From positions 372,001-436,000 of the forward strand of contig CAVRKA010000003.1 in the NCBI GenBank assembly GCA_963722175.1: a DNA stretch of 64,000 bases, read 5' to 3'. This document shows positions 53,110-62,268 of this stretch, piece after piece (position 1 is the stretch's first letter; each line of letters opens with the position of its first letter). Both the position numbers and the translations under genes were made by a program. Origin of the DNA: WHSW01 sp963722175. GTDB lineage: Bacteria > Actinomycetota > Thermoleophilia > Solirubrobacterales > 70-9. The notes below the pieces were generated by a model. The model saw nothing but the letters and a program-made list of their open reading frames with translations, made no database searches and was not told the origin of the DNA.

Positions 53110-54537
53110 CTAAAGGCTCTGCAGCAGCTCGGCGTTCGAGGAGGTTCCCTCGATCCGCTCGCGCAGCAGCGCGGCGGCGTCCGCGGGCCGCAGGTCGGCG
53201 AGCAGGGAGCGCAGGTTGCGGACCGCCGCCAGCTCGTCGGGGGCGCGGATCTGGTCCTCGTTCGAGACCCTGCATTCGCTCGCCTTCAGAGCCGGGACGA
53301 CGCCGGCGGCCGCCAGCTCCGGGTCGAGTGCGATCGCCGAGCTCTCGGTGGTGGTCACCGCAGCCTCGGCTTCGCCGTCGTCGCTGCCGTCAGCGAGCAC
53401 GGTCGCGATCACGGTCAGCGAGCCGCCGCCGGCCAGATTGCGCCCCGAGCCGAACAGCCGCTTGACCTCGGCGACGTCGCCGGCGGCGAACGCGAGTCGC
53501 GAGAGCGAGTCGCACACGATCACGGCGTCGGTGCCCGTCTCGGCAAGGCGGCGGGCGCGCTCGAGCGCCAGCTCGGCGGTTCGCACCTGCTCGACCGGCG
53601 CCAGCTCGGCGGTCGCGATCGCGAACTCGGCGACCGGGAGCGCCTCGCGCCAGGCCGTCGCCTCCTCGGGCCGCTCGTCGACCAGCAGGACGATCACCTT
53701 CGCGGTGTCGTTGGCCGCCGCGGCGCGGGCGAGCGAGCGCAAGAGCGTCGTGCGGCCGGAGCGCGCGTCGGCCCGGACCAGGATCCGCTGCCCGTAGGCG
53801 AGCGGCACGAGCAGGTCGACTGAGCGGGCGAGGACGTCGTCGGCGAAGGCCTCGAGCGAGATCCGCCGCTCCGGCAACACCGCGGGCAGATCGTCGAACA
53901 TGGGGCGGGCCTCCGTCTGGGGCTCCTCGCCGTTGACCGTGTCGACGTGGACCAGGGCGCGATGACGCTCGCCGCGGCGTGGCTCGCGGGCCGGTCCGGC
54001 GACCTCGTCGCCCGCCCGCAGCTCACAGCGGCGCACCTGGGCGGCCGAGATGTAGACGTCGTTGTCGGACGGCGCCAGGCCCATGAGGCGGAGGAAGCCG
54101 TAGCGCTGGCGGGTCAGCTCGAGGACGCCGCGGACGTCATCGGTGGGCAGCTCGTCCTCGGGGACCCCACTCGGCGCGAGCTCGACCGGCTCCTCGGCCT
54201 CGTCGTCGAGCACGGTCGCCTCGACGACCACGTCCATCTCGTCGGTGTCGGGCTCCGGCTCCGGCTCCGGCTCGGTCCGCCGGCGCCGGCGGCTGCGACG
54301 CCGCCGCGTGCGTGGTTCCGGCTCCGGCCGCTCCTCGGCCTCCGTCTTCTCCTCGGCCTCCGTCTCCTTCTCGGCCTCCTCGGTCTCCGTCTTCTTCTCG
54401 GTCTTCTCGGTCTCCCCCTCCCCGCTCAGGGCAGCAACCAGCTCCTCGCGGCGCATCAGCCGGTAGCCGGTGATCCCGGCCGCGGCCGCGCGTTCGTGCA
54501 GGTCCGCCAGGTGGAGGTCGTCGAGCTCGCTCGCCAT
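53110..54537 (-). CDS. Rho-like protein with altered P-loop and missing Q-loop
   Basis: The layout follows transcription terminator Rho: an N-terminal Rho-N-type helical segment (residues 1-35), a long charged Glu/Lys then Arg-rich insert as in actinobacterial Rho, an RNA-binding cold-shock domain (GFLRLMGLAPSDNDVYIS), and a RecA-like ATPase. The P-loop, normally PPKAGKT, reads ADARSGRTT with Arg262 in place of the lysine. The catalytic VDERPEE is kept, and DSITRLARA reads DSLSRLAFA. The Q-loop with its GGVDANAL segment is deleted, and the R-loop GTGN is replaced. It may be a paralogue without helicase activity; a canonical rho should exist elsewhere. TAGTCT lies 11 bases before the ATG. Confidence 0.82.
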   Translation of the reverse strand: MASELDDLHLADLHERAAAAGITGYRLMRREELVAALSGEGETEKTEKKTETEEAEKETEAEEKTEAEERPEPEPRTRRRRSRRRRRTEPEPEPEPDTDEMDVVVEATVLDDEAEEPVELAPSGVPEDELPTDDVRGVLELTRQRYGFLRLMGLAPSDNDVYISAAQVRRCELRAGDEVAGPAREPRRGERHRALVHVDTVNGEEPQTEARPMFDDLPAVLPERRISLEAFADDVLARSVDLLVPLAYGQRILVRADARSGRTTLLRSLARAAAANDTAKVIVLLVDERPEEATAWREALPVAEFAIATAELAPVEQVRTAELALERARRLAETGTDAVIVCDSLSRLAFAAGDVAEVKRLFGSGRNLAGGGSLTVIATVLADGSDDGEAEAAVTTTESSAIALDPELAAAGVVPALKASECRVSNEDQIRAPDELAAVRNLRSLLADLRPADAAALLRERIEGTSSNAELLQSL

Positions 54538-54551
54538 CTCGGGCGCGCAGA

Positions 54552-56231
54552 CTATCGGGCCGGATCGATTCCCTCGGCGGCCGAGTCGTCGAGCCACTTC
54601 GCCGCCTCGCCCTTCACCCGCGCCGCGTCCCAGCCGAGCTCGCCGCCGATGGCCGCGGCGACCGGGGCGACGTCCTCGGCGGTCCGCAGCTGCGGCGCCG
54701 CCACCAGGCCGAGCCGCGTGCGGCGCAGGAGCACGTCGGCGACCGAGCGCGCCTGCTCGAGCCGGGCGGCGATCGCAGCCTCGGCGAGCATGTCCGGCTG
54801 GCCGTCGACGATCGGCGCCGACAGCTCGGGTCGCTCGCCGGCGAGACGCAGGACGTTGCGAGCGGCGTGGCCGTAGCGAAAGGCGAGCAGCTCGCGATAA
54901 CCGGCCGGCAGGTCGTCCTCGGCGAGGCCCTCCGGGGGGTCGAGCTCGTGCTCGGATGCCGCCATTCCAAGCGGGGTGTCGTCGGTGCGGCAGGGAGCGA
55001 CGCGTCCCTCGCGCTCGACCATCCGGTCGACCACCTGCTTTGCCATCCGCCGCCAGGTGGTCAGCTTGCCGCCGGTGATCGTCAGCATCCCCGAGGAGGT
55101 CTCATACAGCTCCGCCTTGCGCGAGATGTCGACCGACTTGCGCGGGTCGCCGGTCGAGATCAGCGGCCGCACCCCGGCGTAGGCGCCGGTGAGGTCCGCG
55201 AGACCGAGCTCGACGCCGAAGAACGAGTTGACCGCGTCGAGCAGGTACTCGATGTCGTCGCCGCCGGGCTTGACGTGGGCGATGTCGCCGTCGTAGTCCT
55301 CGTCGGTGGTCCCGATCAGCGCCCGCCCGTACCAGGGCAGGGCGAAGATCGTCCGGCCCTCGCCGGCGGGAACGACGCAGGCGGCGCGGGTGACCGCGAG
55401 CTTGTCCAGCGAGACCGTGACGTGGGTCCCGCGGCTGGGGGCGATCCTCGGCACCTCCTCCTCGTCGTGGATCTCCTCGGGCCGGATCCGATCGGCCCAG
55501 ACACCGGTCGCGTTGACGACGTTGTCGGCCTCGACCTCGAACCGCTCGCCGCTCTCGGCGTCGACACAGGCGACCCCCGCGGCGACCCCGTCGCGGTCGA
55601 GCAGATCGGTGACCTCGGCACCGTTTACGAACACCGCCCCGTAACGCTCCGCCTCACCGAGGATCGTCAGCACCAGGCGCACGTCGTCGGTCTGGCAGTC
55701 GTAGAACATGTAGGCGTCGCGCGGCTCGCGCGGCGCCAGCGCCGGAAGCAGCTCGGCGACCTCCTCGGCGTCGATCGTGCGGTGGCGGTCGGGGGCCCAG
55801 TAGTCGTCGCCCGCGGCGCGCTCGGCGCGCTCGCGGCGCGACATCCCGACCCGGGTCGTCGCCATCGCGTCGTACATGTTGAGCCCGATCCCGAGCGTGC
55901 GGCTCCGCTTGCCCTCGCCGAGCGTCGGGACCAGGAACGGGGTCGGGTAGACGAGGTGCGGCGCCAGCTGGACCATCAGCTGGCGCTCCAGCAGCGCCTC
56001 GCGGACGAGGCCGAGGTCGAAGTTCTGGAGGTAGCGCAGGCCGCCGTGGACCATCTTCGACGAGCGGCTCGACGTTCCGATCGCGTAGTCGTCGCGCTCG
56101 ACCAAGGCGACGCTGTACCCGCGGGAGGCGGCGTCGAGGGCGACACCGGCGCCGGTGATCCCCCCGCCGATCACGACGACGTCGAAACGCTCGCCGGTGA
56201 CCGCTTGCAGCGCTGCGTCGCGGCCGAGCAC
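54552..56231 (-). CDS. glpD: Aerobic glycerol-3-phosphate dehydrogenase
   Basis: GlpD is a membrane-associated FAD enzyme that oxidises glycerol-3-phosphate to dihydroxyacetone phosphate, delivering electrons to quinone. The FAD loop VVIGGGITGAGVALDAASRG starts near residue 20. TSSRSSKMVHGGLRYL and the C-terminal DAO_C domain (PLGMAASEHEL onward) complete the 559 residues. It lies 22 bases after the nitroreductase stop. No glycerol kinase or facilitator is nearby. Confidence 0.94.
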   Translation of the reverse strand: MLGRDAALQAVTGERFDVVVIGGGITGAGVALDAASRGYSVALVERDDYAIGTSSRSSKMVHGGLRYLQNFDLGLVREALLERQLMVQLAPHLVYPTPFLVPTLGEGKRSRTLGIGLNMYDAMATTRVGMSRRERAERAAGDDYWAPDRHRTIDAEEVAELLPALAPREPRDAYMFYDCQTDDVRLVLTILGEAERYGAVFVNGAEVTDLLDRDGVAAGVACVDAESGERFEVEADNVVNATGVWADRIRPEEIHDEEEVPRIAPSRGTHVTVSLDKLAVTRAACVVPAGEGRTIFALPWYGRALIGTTDEDYDGDIAHVKPGGDDIEYLLDAVNSFFGVELGLADLTGAYAGVRPLISTGDPRKSVDISRKAELYETSSGMLTITGGKLTTWRRMAKQVVDRMVEREGRVAPCRTDDTPLGMAASEHELDPPEGLAEDDLPAGYRELLAFRYGHAARNVLRLAGERPELSAPIVDGQPDMLAEAAIAARLEQARSVADVLLRRTRLGLVAAPQLRTAEDVAPVAAAIGGELGWDAARVKGEAAKWLDDSAAEGIDPAR

Positions 56232-56253
56232 TACGGCACCGGAATCTCTCGCA

Positions 56254-56763
56254 TCAAGGCAGATACTCCGTGACGGTGTCCGCGGGCTCGCGCTCGGGCG
56301 GCGGCTTCTCCTGCACCGGGTGTCCGAGGTGGATCAGGGCGACGAAGCGCTCGGCGGGTCCGAGTCCCACCGCGGCCGCGCCCTCGCTCGTGCGCAGGAC
56401 GCCGGGCGTGCGCCAGTAGCCGACGAGCCCGCGGGCGTGCGCGGCGAGCAGGACGATGTAGGCGGCGATCGCCGTGGCGTGCAGGTCCTCCTCGTCCTGG
56501 ACCTCGTCGCCGCCCAGCACGCACGAGCAGACGACCAGGGTCGGCGCCCGGTCGAGCTTCGCCGCCGCCTCCGGGCCGGCGGCGCGCTTCAGGCGCTCGA
56601 GCGCCCGCGGCCCGAGGACGCGAAACCGCCATGGGTTGGTCAGGTGGTGATTCGGCGCCCAGCGAGCGAGCTCGAACAACTCGTCGAGCGTCACGCGGTC
56701 GATCGGCTGCGAGCCGTAGGCCTTGTGCGTGCGGCGGCTGCGAACCGCCGTCTCGACATCCAT
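56254..56763 (-). CDS. Nitroreductase-family FMN oxidoreductase (YdjA-like)
   Basis: The 169-residue protein has the FMN-binding start VRSRRTHKAYG, then ARWAPNHHLTNPWRFRVLG and HATAIAAYIVLLAAHARGLVGYWRT. Length and the AP(N/D)H sequence resemble YdjA-type reductases. BluB, a B12-pathway relative, is normally longer, so I do not call it that despite the nearby B12 operon. TAGCGT lies 8 bases before the ATG, suggesting its own promoter rather than read-through from the ECF genes. Confidence 0.85.
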   Translation of the reverse strand: MDVETAVRSRRTHKAYGSQPIDRVTLDELFELARWAPNHHLTNPWRFRVLGPRALERLKRAAGPEAAAKLDRAPTLVVCSCVLGGDEVQDEEDLHATAIAAYIVLLAAHARGLVGYWRTPGVLRTSEGAAAVGLGPAERFVALIHLGHPVQEKPPPEREPADTVTEYLP

Positions 56764-56821
56764 CGGCGCGAACGCTACGACACCCGTCAGGCCTGGGACA
56801 GCTTCGAGCGCGACATGCAGC

Positions 56822-58759
56822 TCACGGTCCCCCGAGGCGGCGGCGGTACCAGGCGTAGCCGCCGGCGACGACCACGGAGAGGACTGCCAGGCCGCCGAGC
56901 AGGTAGGCCGTCGTGTGGTCGTCGTCCTCGCCCGCGTTGGGGTACGAGATGCTGACCGGGACAGCGCCCGGGGCGCTCTGCGCTGAAGGCTGGGAGGCGC
57001 TCACGGGTCCTGCGCCATCGCCGCTGTTTTCGTCCGCGGTCTCGGGGCCACCGGGCTCCGCCTGCTGCACAACGGGGTCGGCCCCTTCACCACTCCCTCC
57101 CTGCCCGCCGGGTGCCGTACCGGAGCCGGAACCGGCCGTCGGCGAGCCGGACGCGATCGCCCCCTCGCCCGTCGACGCGGCGCCTGCCGGCTGGTCGCTC
57201 GAGCTGGAGCCGGAGCGCTCGTCCGAACCCGAGCGCTCCCGTGCGCGCGCGACCGCCGGCAGCGGGAAGGCCTGCCGCTCGACGGCGAGCAGCGCCTGGG
57301 CGGTGACCCAGATCGGAGTCTGGTCGCTGGCGGTCGAGTAGCGGTAGTGGCCGTCGGCAGCCCGCTGCCGGGCGAGGTAGCCAAGCCCGCGGTCGATGAC
57401 GTCGTCGTCGCCGCCCGCCGCCGCCAGGCCCTGCACGGCCCAAGCGGTCGACTGCGAATTGGCGACTCCGGCGGAGCCGAGTGCCCAGGAGCCGCCGGCG
57501 GCCTGCGCGCGACGCAGCCAGGCGGCGCCCCGGCGTGCCGGTGCGCCGCCTGATCCGGCGGCGACGAGGCCCTGCAGCGCGGCGCCGGTCGAGTCGGACT
57601 CGCTCGGAGCACGGGGCTGGATCCCCCAGCCGCCGTCTCCGTTCTGCGCTCGGCGCAGCCAGCGTCCCGACTTCGCGAGCGAGCCGGTGTCCTCACCCGC
57701 CGCCCGGATCGCGAGGGCGTAGAAGGCGGTCAGGTTCACCTGCCCGTCGACGGAGCCGTCGCCATCCTGCCGCTCGCGCAGCTCGGCGACCAGGTCCGTC
57801 CCCGCGAACCGCCGCGGGTCGAGACCGGCCCCGGCGAGCGCCAGGATCGTCCGCTCGAGGTCGCCTACCGAGCGCAGCCTGTCGGCCTGCGAGCGCAGGT
57901 ACGACACGGGCGACTCGTCGCCGGAGCGAGCGTCCAGCGGATTCAGGCCGGCGGCCTCGAGGCCGAGCATCGCCCACCCGGTCATCGCCGGGCTCGAGGG
58001 CTGGCCGGGCACCGCGGCGAAGCCACCGTCGGAGTTCTGCGTCCGCTCGAGCCAGGCAACGGCCGACCGCTTTCCCTCCGCGGGAGGCGGCGGCGCGGCG
58101 AGCAGGCCGCCCGCGAGCAGGGCGAGCAGCGCGATCGGCAAGGCCGCGGCGGGACGCCAGGTGAACGCCGCCCGGGTGCGAAAGCGCGAGATCATCCGCA
58201 CCAGCGCCGGGCCTGCGGCGAGCGCGATCGCGAAATTGCCGGCCGCGTGGGCGACGTTGAAGGGGATCCCGCGGGCCGAGAGCGCCAGGTAGCGGTCGAG
58301 CGACTGCTCGCCTCCATAGGTGACCATTACCGAGAGGTCGAGCAGGGCGCCGTACGCGAAGCCGGCGAGCGCGCAGACGGTTGCCAGCCCGAGCCGGCCG
58401 AGCCGGCGGTGCGTGATCACGGCGAGCCAGGCGCCGCCCAGGCCGACCAGCCCCCACCCCGCCATCTCCCACGCCGTCCATGGACCCTGGCCGAGCCAGA
58501 TGTTGGAGACCGGCGCCGCCAGCGCTCCGACCGCGAAGCCGGGGCCGGCGCCGAGCGCGTAGCCCGTGATCAGGGCGATATCCGTTGTCGCGACGACGTT
58601 CGGGATCGGCGCGAGGACGAGCCGCCCGGCGATCGCCAGGGCCGCAAGCGCGGCGACCAGGGCGACGAGGCGCGCGCTCGGCCGGGTCCGCTCGTACCAC
58701 CAGAAGCCTCCGACGAGGACCAGCGCCAGCCCGGCGAAGGTGACAGCCTGCCACGTCAT
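56822..58759 (-). CDS. ECF transporter S component fused to an alpha/alpha-toroid domain and C-terminal membrane anchor
   Basis: Residues about 1-215 are an S component: six or so membrane helices with VVATTDIALITGYALGAGPGFAVGALAAPVSN and a late NVAHAAGNFAIA. Residues about 228-500 are repeats of the prenyltransferase/squalene-cyclase type (WLERTQNSDGGF, WLRRAQNGDGGW, each followed by a helix such as STGAALQGLVAAG), expected to form an alpha/alpha barrel outside the cell. A Ser/Gly/Pro-rich linker (about 505-610) and one membrane helix (about 618-637) end the 645 residues. The alpha domain of transcobalamin is the same fold, so cobalamin capture is inferred. It is last in a riboswitch-controlled operon, and its ATG overlaps the preceding stop. 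Confidence 0.85.
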   Translation of the reverse strand: MTWQAVTFAGLALVLVGGFWWYERTRPSARLVALVAALAALAIAGRLVLAPIPNVVATTDIALITGYALGAGPGFAVGALAAPVSNIWLGQGPWTAWEMAGWGLVGLGGAWLAVITHRRLGRLGLATVCALAGFAYGALLDLSVMVTYGGEQSLDRYLALSARGIPFNVAHAAGNFAIALAAGPALVRMISRFRTRAAFTWRPAAALPIALLALLAGGLLAAPPPPAEGKRSAVAWLERTQNSDGGFAAVPGQPSSPAMTGWAMLGLEAAGLNPLDARSGDESPVSYLRSQADRLRSVGDLERTILALAGAGLDPRRFAGTDLVAELRERQDGDGSVDGQVNLTAFYALAIRAAGEDTGSLAKSGRWLRRAQNGDGGWGIQPRAPSESDSTGAALQGLVAAGSGGAPARRGAAWLRRAQAAGGSWALGSAGVANSQSTAWAVQGLAAAGGDDDVIDRGLGYLARQRAADGHYRYSTASDQTPIWVTAQALLAVERQAFPLPAVARARERSGSDERSGSSSSDQPAGAASTGEGAIASGSPTAGSGSGTAPGGQGGSGEGADPVVQQAEPGGPETADENSGDGAGPVSASQPSAQSAPGAVPVSISYPNAGEDDDHTTAYLLGGLAVLSVVVAGGYAWYRRRLGGP

Positions 58760-60441
58760 GCCCCACCTCGATCGCCCTGCGGCTCCGCCCCCGCACGCCC
58801 GGAGCCGAAGGCGAGGACGTGGCGGGAGTTATTCAAGAACGCCGCACCGGCTTCGGGGGTGATCGCCCCTGGGGCGCCGAGGATGCGGGCGACCTCCGTC
58901 GCGAAGTACCAGCCGCCGGAGAGGATCTCGTCGGCGGGCCCGTCGGCGATCAGCTCGCCGTCACCGAGCAGGACGACGCGCGACGCCAACCGGGCGGCGA
59001 ACTCGACGTCATGCGTGGCGACCAGCGCCGCCGCCCCGCGCCCGGGGAGCTCCCCCAGCCACCCGCAGAGCTCGCGCTTGCGAGCGCCGTCCATCCCCCT
59101 GGTCGGCTCGTCGAGGCAGATCAGGCCGGGCAGCTCTTCATCCGCTCGTCCCGCCATCACGATCGCCAGCGCGAGGCGCTCGCGCTCGCCGCCGGAGAGG
59201 TCGCGGGGATCGCTCTCGGCCGCCCAGCCGAGCCCGACCGCCTCCAACGCCCGCCGCCCGGCCTCGCCCGGGAGCTCGTCGGCGACCCGCTCGCGGACCA
59301 GCAGGTCGGCCGGGCTCTGCGGCAACAGAGCGCTGCCGCGCGGCGCGGCGAGCGAGCCGCGCGCAGGCTCGACCAGCCCGGCGACGGCGCGCAGCAGGGT
59401 GCTCTTACCGGCGCCGTTGCGGCCCATCAGCGCAACCAGCTCGCCGGGCTCGATCGCCAAATCGAGGCCGCGAAGCACGTCCCGTGAGCGATCGCCGCCG
59501 TCGAGCTCGACCCAGAGCTCGCGCACGTCGAGCGCCCCGGCCTGCGCCCGCCGCCGCCGGCCGCGGCGCGGTTCCGGCGCGGGCTGGGAAGGTTCCGCCG
59601 CCGGCGGCTCGACTCCGGCCAGCGCCAGCGTCCGCCGCGCCTCCTTGACGGAGGCCGGCGGCGGCGAGATCCCGGCGAGCGAGAACAGCCGCGCCCCGGG
59701 CGTCGCCAGTTCCGGGTCGGAGCGCACCGCCCACTCGCAATAGCCGGCCGGTGACCCGTCGAACTCGATCCGGCCGCGGTCGAGGGCGAGCACGCGGTCG
59801 GCGGCGGCCAGGCAGCGCTCGAGCCGGTGCTCGGCCAGCAGCACGCCCATCGCCCATTCCTCGTTCAGCCGCCGCAGCAGCCCGATCAGCTCGTCGCCGG
59901 CGACCGGGTCGAGTTGCGAGGTCGGCTCGTCGAGCAGGATCAGGCGCGGGCGGAGGACGAGCGCGGCGGCGAGCGCGACCCGCTGCAGCTCGCCGCCCGA
60001 CAGCGAGTCGGTGGGCCGGTCGACCAGGTGCGAGATCGCAAGCGCCAGGGTCACCTCCTCGATCGCGCGGGCCCGAGCGGCCTTGGGCTCGCCGCGCAGC
60101 TCCAGCGGCAGCTCGAGCTCCCCGCGCACGGTCGCCGAGACGACCTGGGTCTCGGGCTCCTGGCCGACGAGCCCCACCAGGCCGCCGAGGTCGGCGGGTC
60201 CGTGCTCGCGGACGTCCAGCCCGCAGACCTCGAGCGTCCCCGACGCCTCACCGCCGTGGTAGTGGGGCACCAGCCCGCAGCAGGCCCGCAACACGGTCGA
60301 CTTGCCGCACCCCGAGCGCCCGGCGAGGATCGCGAACTCCCCCTCGGCGAGCTCGAGGTCGAGCGCGCGGACGGCCGGTTCGGCGGCGTCCGGGTAGCCG
60401 TACGAGAACGCGGTCATGCGGACCAGCGGCTCAGTTCTCAT
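58756..60441 (-). CDS. Fused double ATPase of an ECF transporter (EcfA-EcfA')
   Basis: One 561-residue chain has two ABC domains. The first has Walker A GRSGCGKS (41-48), signature LSGGELQR and LLDEPTSQLD. The second has Walker A GRNGAGKS (340-347), signature LSGGERER and CLDEPTRGMD. A Pro/Ala/Arg-rich linker (about 275-300) joins them. ECF importers normally use two separate ATPases, and this fusion supplies both. The ATG at 60441 overlaps the EcfT stop by 11 bases. It powers uptake of the substrate bound by the S component, by inference a cobalamin. Confidence 0.92.
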   Translation of the reverse strand: MRTEPLVRMTAFSYGYPDAAEPAVRALDLELAEGEFAILAGRSGCGKSTVLRACCGLVPHYHGGEASGTLEVCGLDVREHGPADLGGLVGLVGQEPETQVVSATVRGELELPLELRGEPKAARARAIEEVTLALAISHLVDRPTDSLSGGELQRVALAAALVLRPRLILLDEPTSQLDPVAGDELIGLLRRLNEEWAMGVLLAEHRLERCLAAADRVLALDRGRIEFDGSPAGYCEWAVRSDPELATPGARLFSLAGISPPPASVKEARRTLALAGVEPPAAEPSQPAPEPRRGRRRRAQAGALDVRELWVELDGGDRSRDVLRGLDLAIEPGELVALMGRNGAGKSTLLRAVAGLVEPARGSLAAPRGSALLPQSPADLLVRERVADELPGEAGRRALEAVGLGWAAESDPRDLSGGERERLALAIVMAGRADEELPGLICLDEPTRGMDGARKRELCGWLGELPGRGAAALVATHDVEFAARLASRVVLLGDGELIADGPADEILSGGWYFATEVARILGAPGAITPEAGAAFLNNSRHVLAFGSGRAGAEPQGDRGGA

Positions 60442-61324
60442 CGCGCAAATACCTGAGGTCGAGCCCGACATAGGGGGCCGCCGCCAGCAACGGGAGCGCA
60501 GCGGCGAACGCGAGCGTCGCCGGGTCGGCGCCGAGCACGATCGTCGGGTAGGCCTCGAACTCGCCGAGGCCGGCCAGGCGGGCGCCGATCCCGAGCGCCG
60601 CGATCGCCGCCCCGGCGGCTGCGAAGCGCCAACCGCGGCGCGACCCACGCCGCCGCCCGGCGCGCCGCGGGAGCCCCCGTGCGTAGCCGCGCAGCTCGAG
60701 CGCCGCGGCGACGTCGACGGCGCGGTCGAGCGAGCCGGCGACCAGCCTGCGGATGAGCGCGGAGCGACCGACCGGCGCCGCCGCGGGCCCCCGCAGCGCC
60801 TGTGCGTCGCGAAGCCGCGCGTGGTCGGCGGCGGCGAGCGGGACGAGCCGCGTGATCAGGGTGGCGGTGAGCGCGGAGTGGCGGGCGAGCGGTCGCACCA
60901 GGCGCAGCAGCCGGTCCGGGTCGACGCACGCCGAATGGACGGCGAACGCGCACAGCACGACCGCGATCCGCACCGCCAGGACTCCGCCCTCGGCCAGCGC
61001 CTCGGCGCTGACGTCGATCTGACCGAGGACCGGGACGTGACCGCCACGGATCAGGACTGTGTCACCGCGCTGCGAGGCGATCGCGTTGACGGCGACGATC
61101 AGAATCCCGAGCGTGACTCCCCACCGCGCCGCCGCGGCGACGGCAGGGCGCGCCCCGGCTAGCACGCCGGCGACCGCGGCCGCCGCCCCCGCGCCGGCGA
61201 GCACGATCGGATTCGAGAAGATGAAGGCGACCAGCGCGATCGACCCCAGGTAGGCAGTCGCCGCGATCGCGCTCGCCGCTCCCAGCGGCCCGGGTCGCGG
61301 CGCGTAGGCGATCGGGGATCTCAT
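60431..61324 (-). CDS. ECF transporter transmembrane coupling protein (EcfT / CbiQ family)
   Basis: The 297-residue membrane protein has N-terminal helices, then the cytoplasmic coupling helices with DPDRLLRLVRPLARHSALTA and the conserved ELRGYARGLPRR, where the Ala-Arg-Gly triplet contacts the ATPases. EcfT transmits ATPase motion to the S component. The ATG overlaps the stop of the lipoprotein gene (ATGA). A longer frame exists upstream but lies under that gene. Confidence 0.9.
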   Translation of the reverse strand: MRSPIAYAPRPGPLGAASAIAATAYLGSIALVAFIFSNPIVLAGAGAAAAVAGVLAGARPAVAAAARWGVTLGILIVAVNAIASQRGDTVLIRGGHVPVLGQIDVSAEALAEGGVLAVRIAVVLCAFAVHSACVDPDRLLRLVRPLARHSALTATLITRLVPLAAADHARLRDAQALRGPAAAPVGRSALIRRLVAGSLDRAVDVAAALELRGYARGLPRRAGRRRGSRRGWRFAAAGAAIAALGIGARLAGLGEFEAYPTIVLGADPATLAFAAALPLLAAAPYVGLDLRYLRDEN

Positions 61325-62268
61325 TTGGTCCCCGGCGCGACCGGGAGCGGGATCGCGGCGCCGCTGCCGTCGGCGGCCACCGCGTAGCGATCGGCGAGGT
61401 CGTCGCCGAGCAGTCCGACCGCGGCGTCGACGCCGTCCGGGTCGGTGCCGGTCACCACCCAGGTCGCCGCGTCCTCTCCCGGACGCAGGGCCGCGACCAG
61501 GCCGGCCTCGGAGTCGTCCTCCCGGGCGACCCCGCCGCGACGGTCGAGCGCCAGCAGACGGCCACCGCCGCGGAAGGGCTCGAAGCCGGCGAAGACACCG
61601 CTCGCGGCCGGCCCTTCCTCGATCGTCGCCACGACCGGGTCGGCGCGGGTCCGTTCCCATGGGCCGACCAGCAGCCGCAAGGCGTCGCCGCCGGCCTCTC
61701 CGGGCTCGACGACCGCCGCCTCGACGCCCTCGCCGGCGAGCAGCGCGGCCACCCGATCGCATGGGGACCGGGCGCCGAAGCACTCGACCTCGACCGCGAC
61801 CCGGTCGGCGGCCGGGGTCGAAGCCTGGGCGAAGGGCTCGGGCCACGAGCCGACCACGGCGGGAACCCGCATCGCGTCGGTCCAGTCGCGGTAGTCCCAC
61901 CAGATCCGGTCGCCGCCGCGCACCGGAACGTCGGCCCCGCCGCGATCGGACTCGATCCCGTTGACGAAGAAGAACCAGTCGCTGGAGCGCCCGTCCGAGA
62001 CCTCCCCGGCGGTGCCGTCGATCGACTGCACGAAGGCGCCCGCGTAGCGGGTCGTGATCTCGGCCTCGCGGTCGAGGAAACGGATCACGGTCTCGGTCTC
62101 GGCGGGGTCCTGCTCGGAGACCTCGAGCACGGGCTCGGCGCCGTAGTCGCGGGTCACCGTCAGCGTCGCCTCGCCCTCGCTCGACTCGCCGGGCCCGAAG
62201 CCGCAACCGGCGGCCGCGGCGGCGAGCGTGAGCGCCGCCACGGCCACCGCGGTGCGGCGCCAGGTCAT
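61321..62268 (-). CDS. DUF4430 (transcobalamin C-terminal-like) lipoprotein
   Basis: The 315-residue protein has a lipoprotein signal (LTLAAAAAGC, Cys22). Residues about 35-130 form a DUF4430 domain: LTVTRDYGAEPVLEV, VIRFLDREAEITTRYAGAFVQSIDG, and SDWFFFVNGIESDRGGADVPV...GDRIWWDYRDW. This domain resembles the beta domain of transcobalamin and intrinsic factor. The rest (about 140-315) is an alpha/beta region I cannot name. It probably captures a corrinoid outside the membrane and hands it to the S component. Its ATG overlaps the preceding stop (ATGA). Confidence 0.85.
   Translation of the reverse strand: MTWRRTAVAVAALTLAAAAAGCGFGPGESSEGEATLTVTRDYGAEPVLEVSEQDPAETETVIRFLDREAEITTRYAGAFVQSIDGTAGEVSDGRSSDWFFFVNGIESDRGGADVPVRGGDRIWWDYRDWTDAMRVPAVVGSWPEPFAQASTPAADRVAVEVECFGARSPCDRVAALLAGEGVEAAVVEPGEAGGDALRLLVGPWERTRADPVVATIEEGPAASGVFAGFEPFRGGGRLLALDRRGGVAREDDSEAGLVAALRPGEDAATWVVTGTDPDGVDAAVGLLGDDLADRYAVAADGSGAAIPLPVAPGTK

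Noticed and set aside
56254..56763. BluB (dimethylbenzimidazole synthase) next to the B12 operon
   Set aside because: The protein is shorter than BluB, has the YdjA-like AP-N-H motif, and has its own -10 box, so B12 synthesis is not supported.
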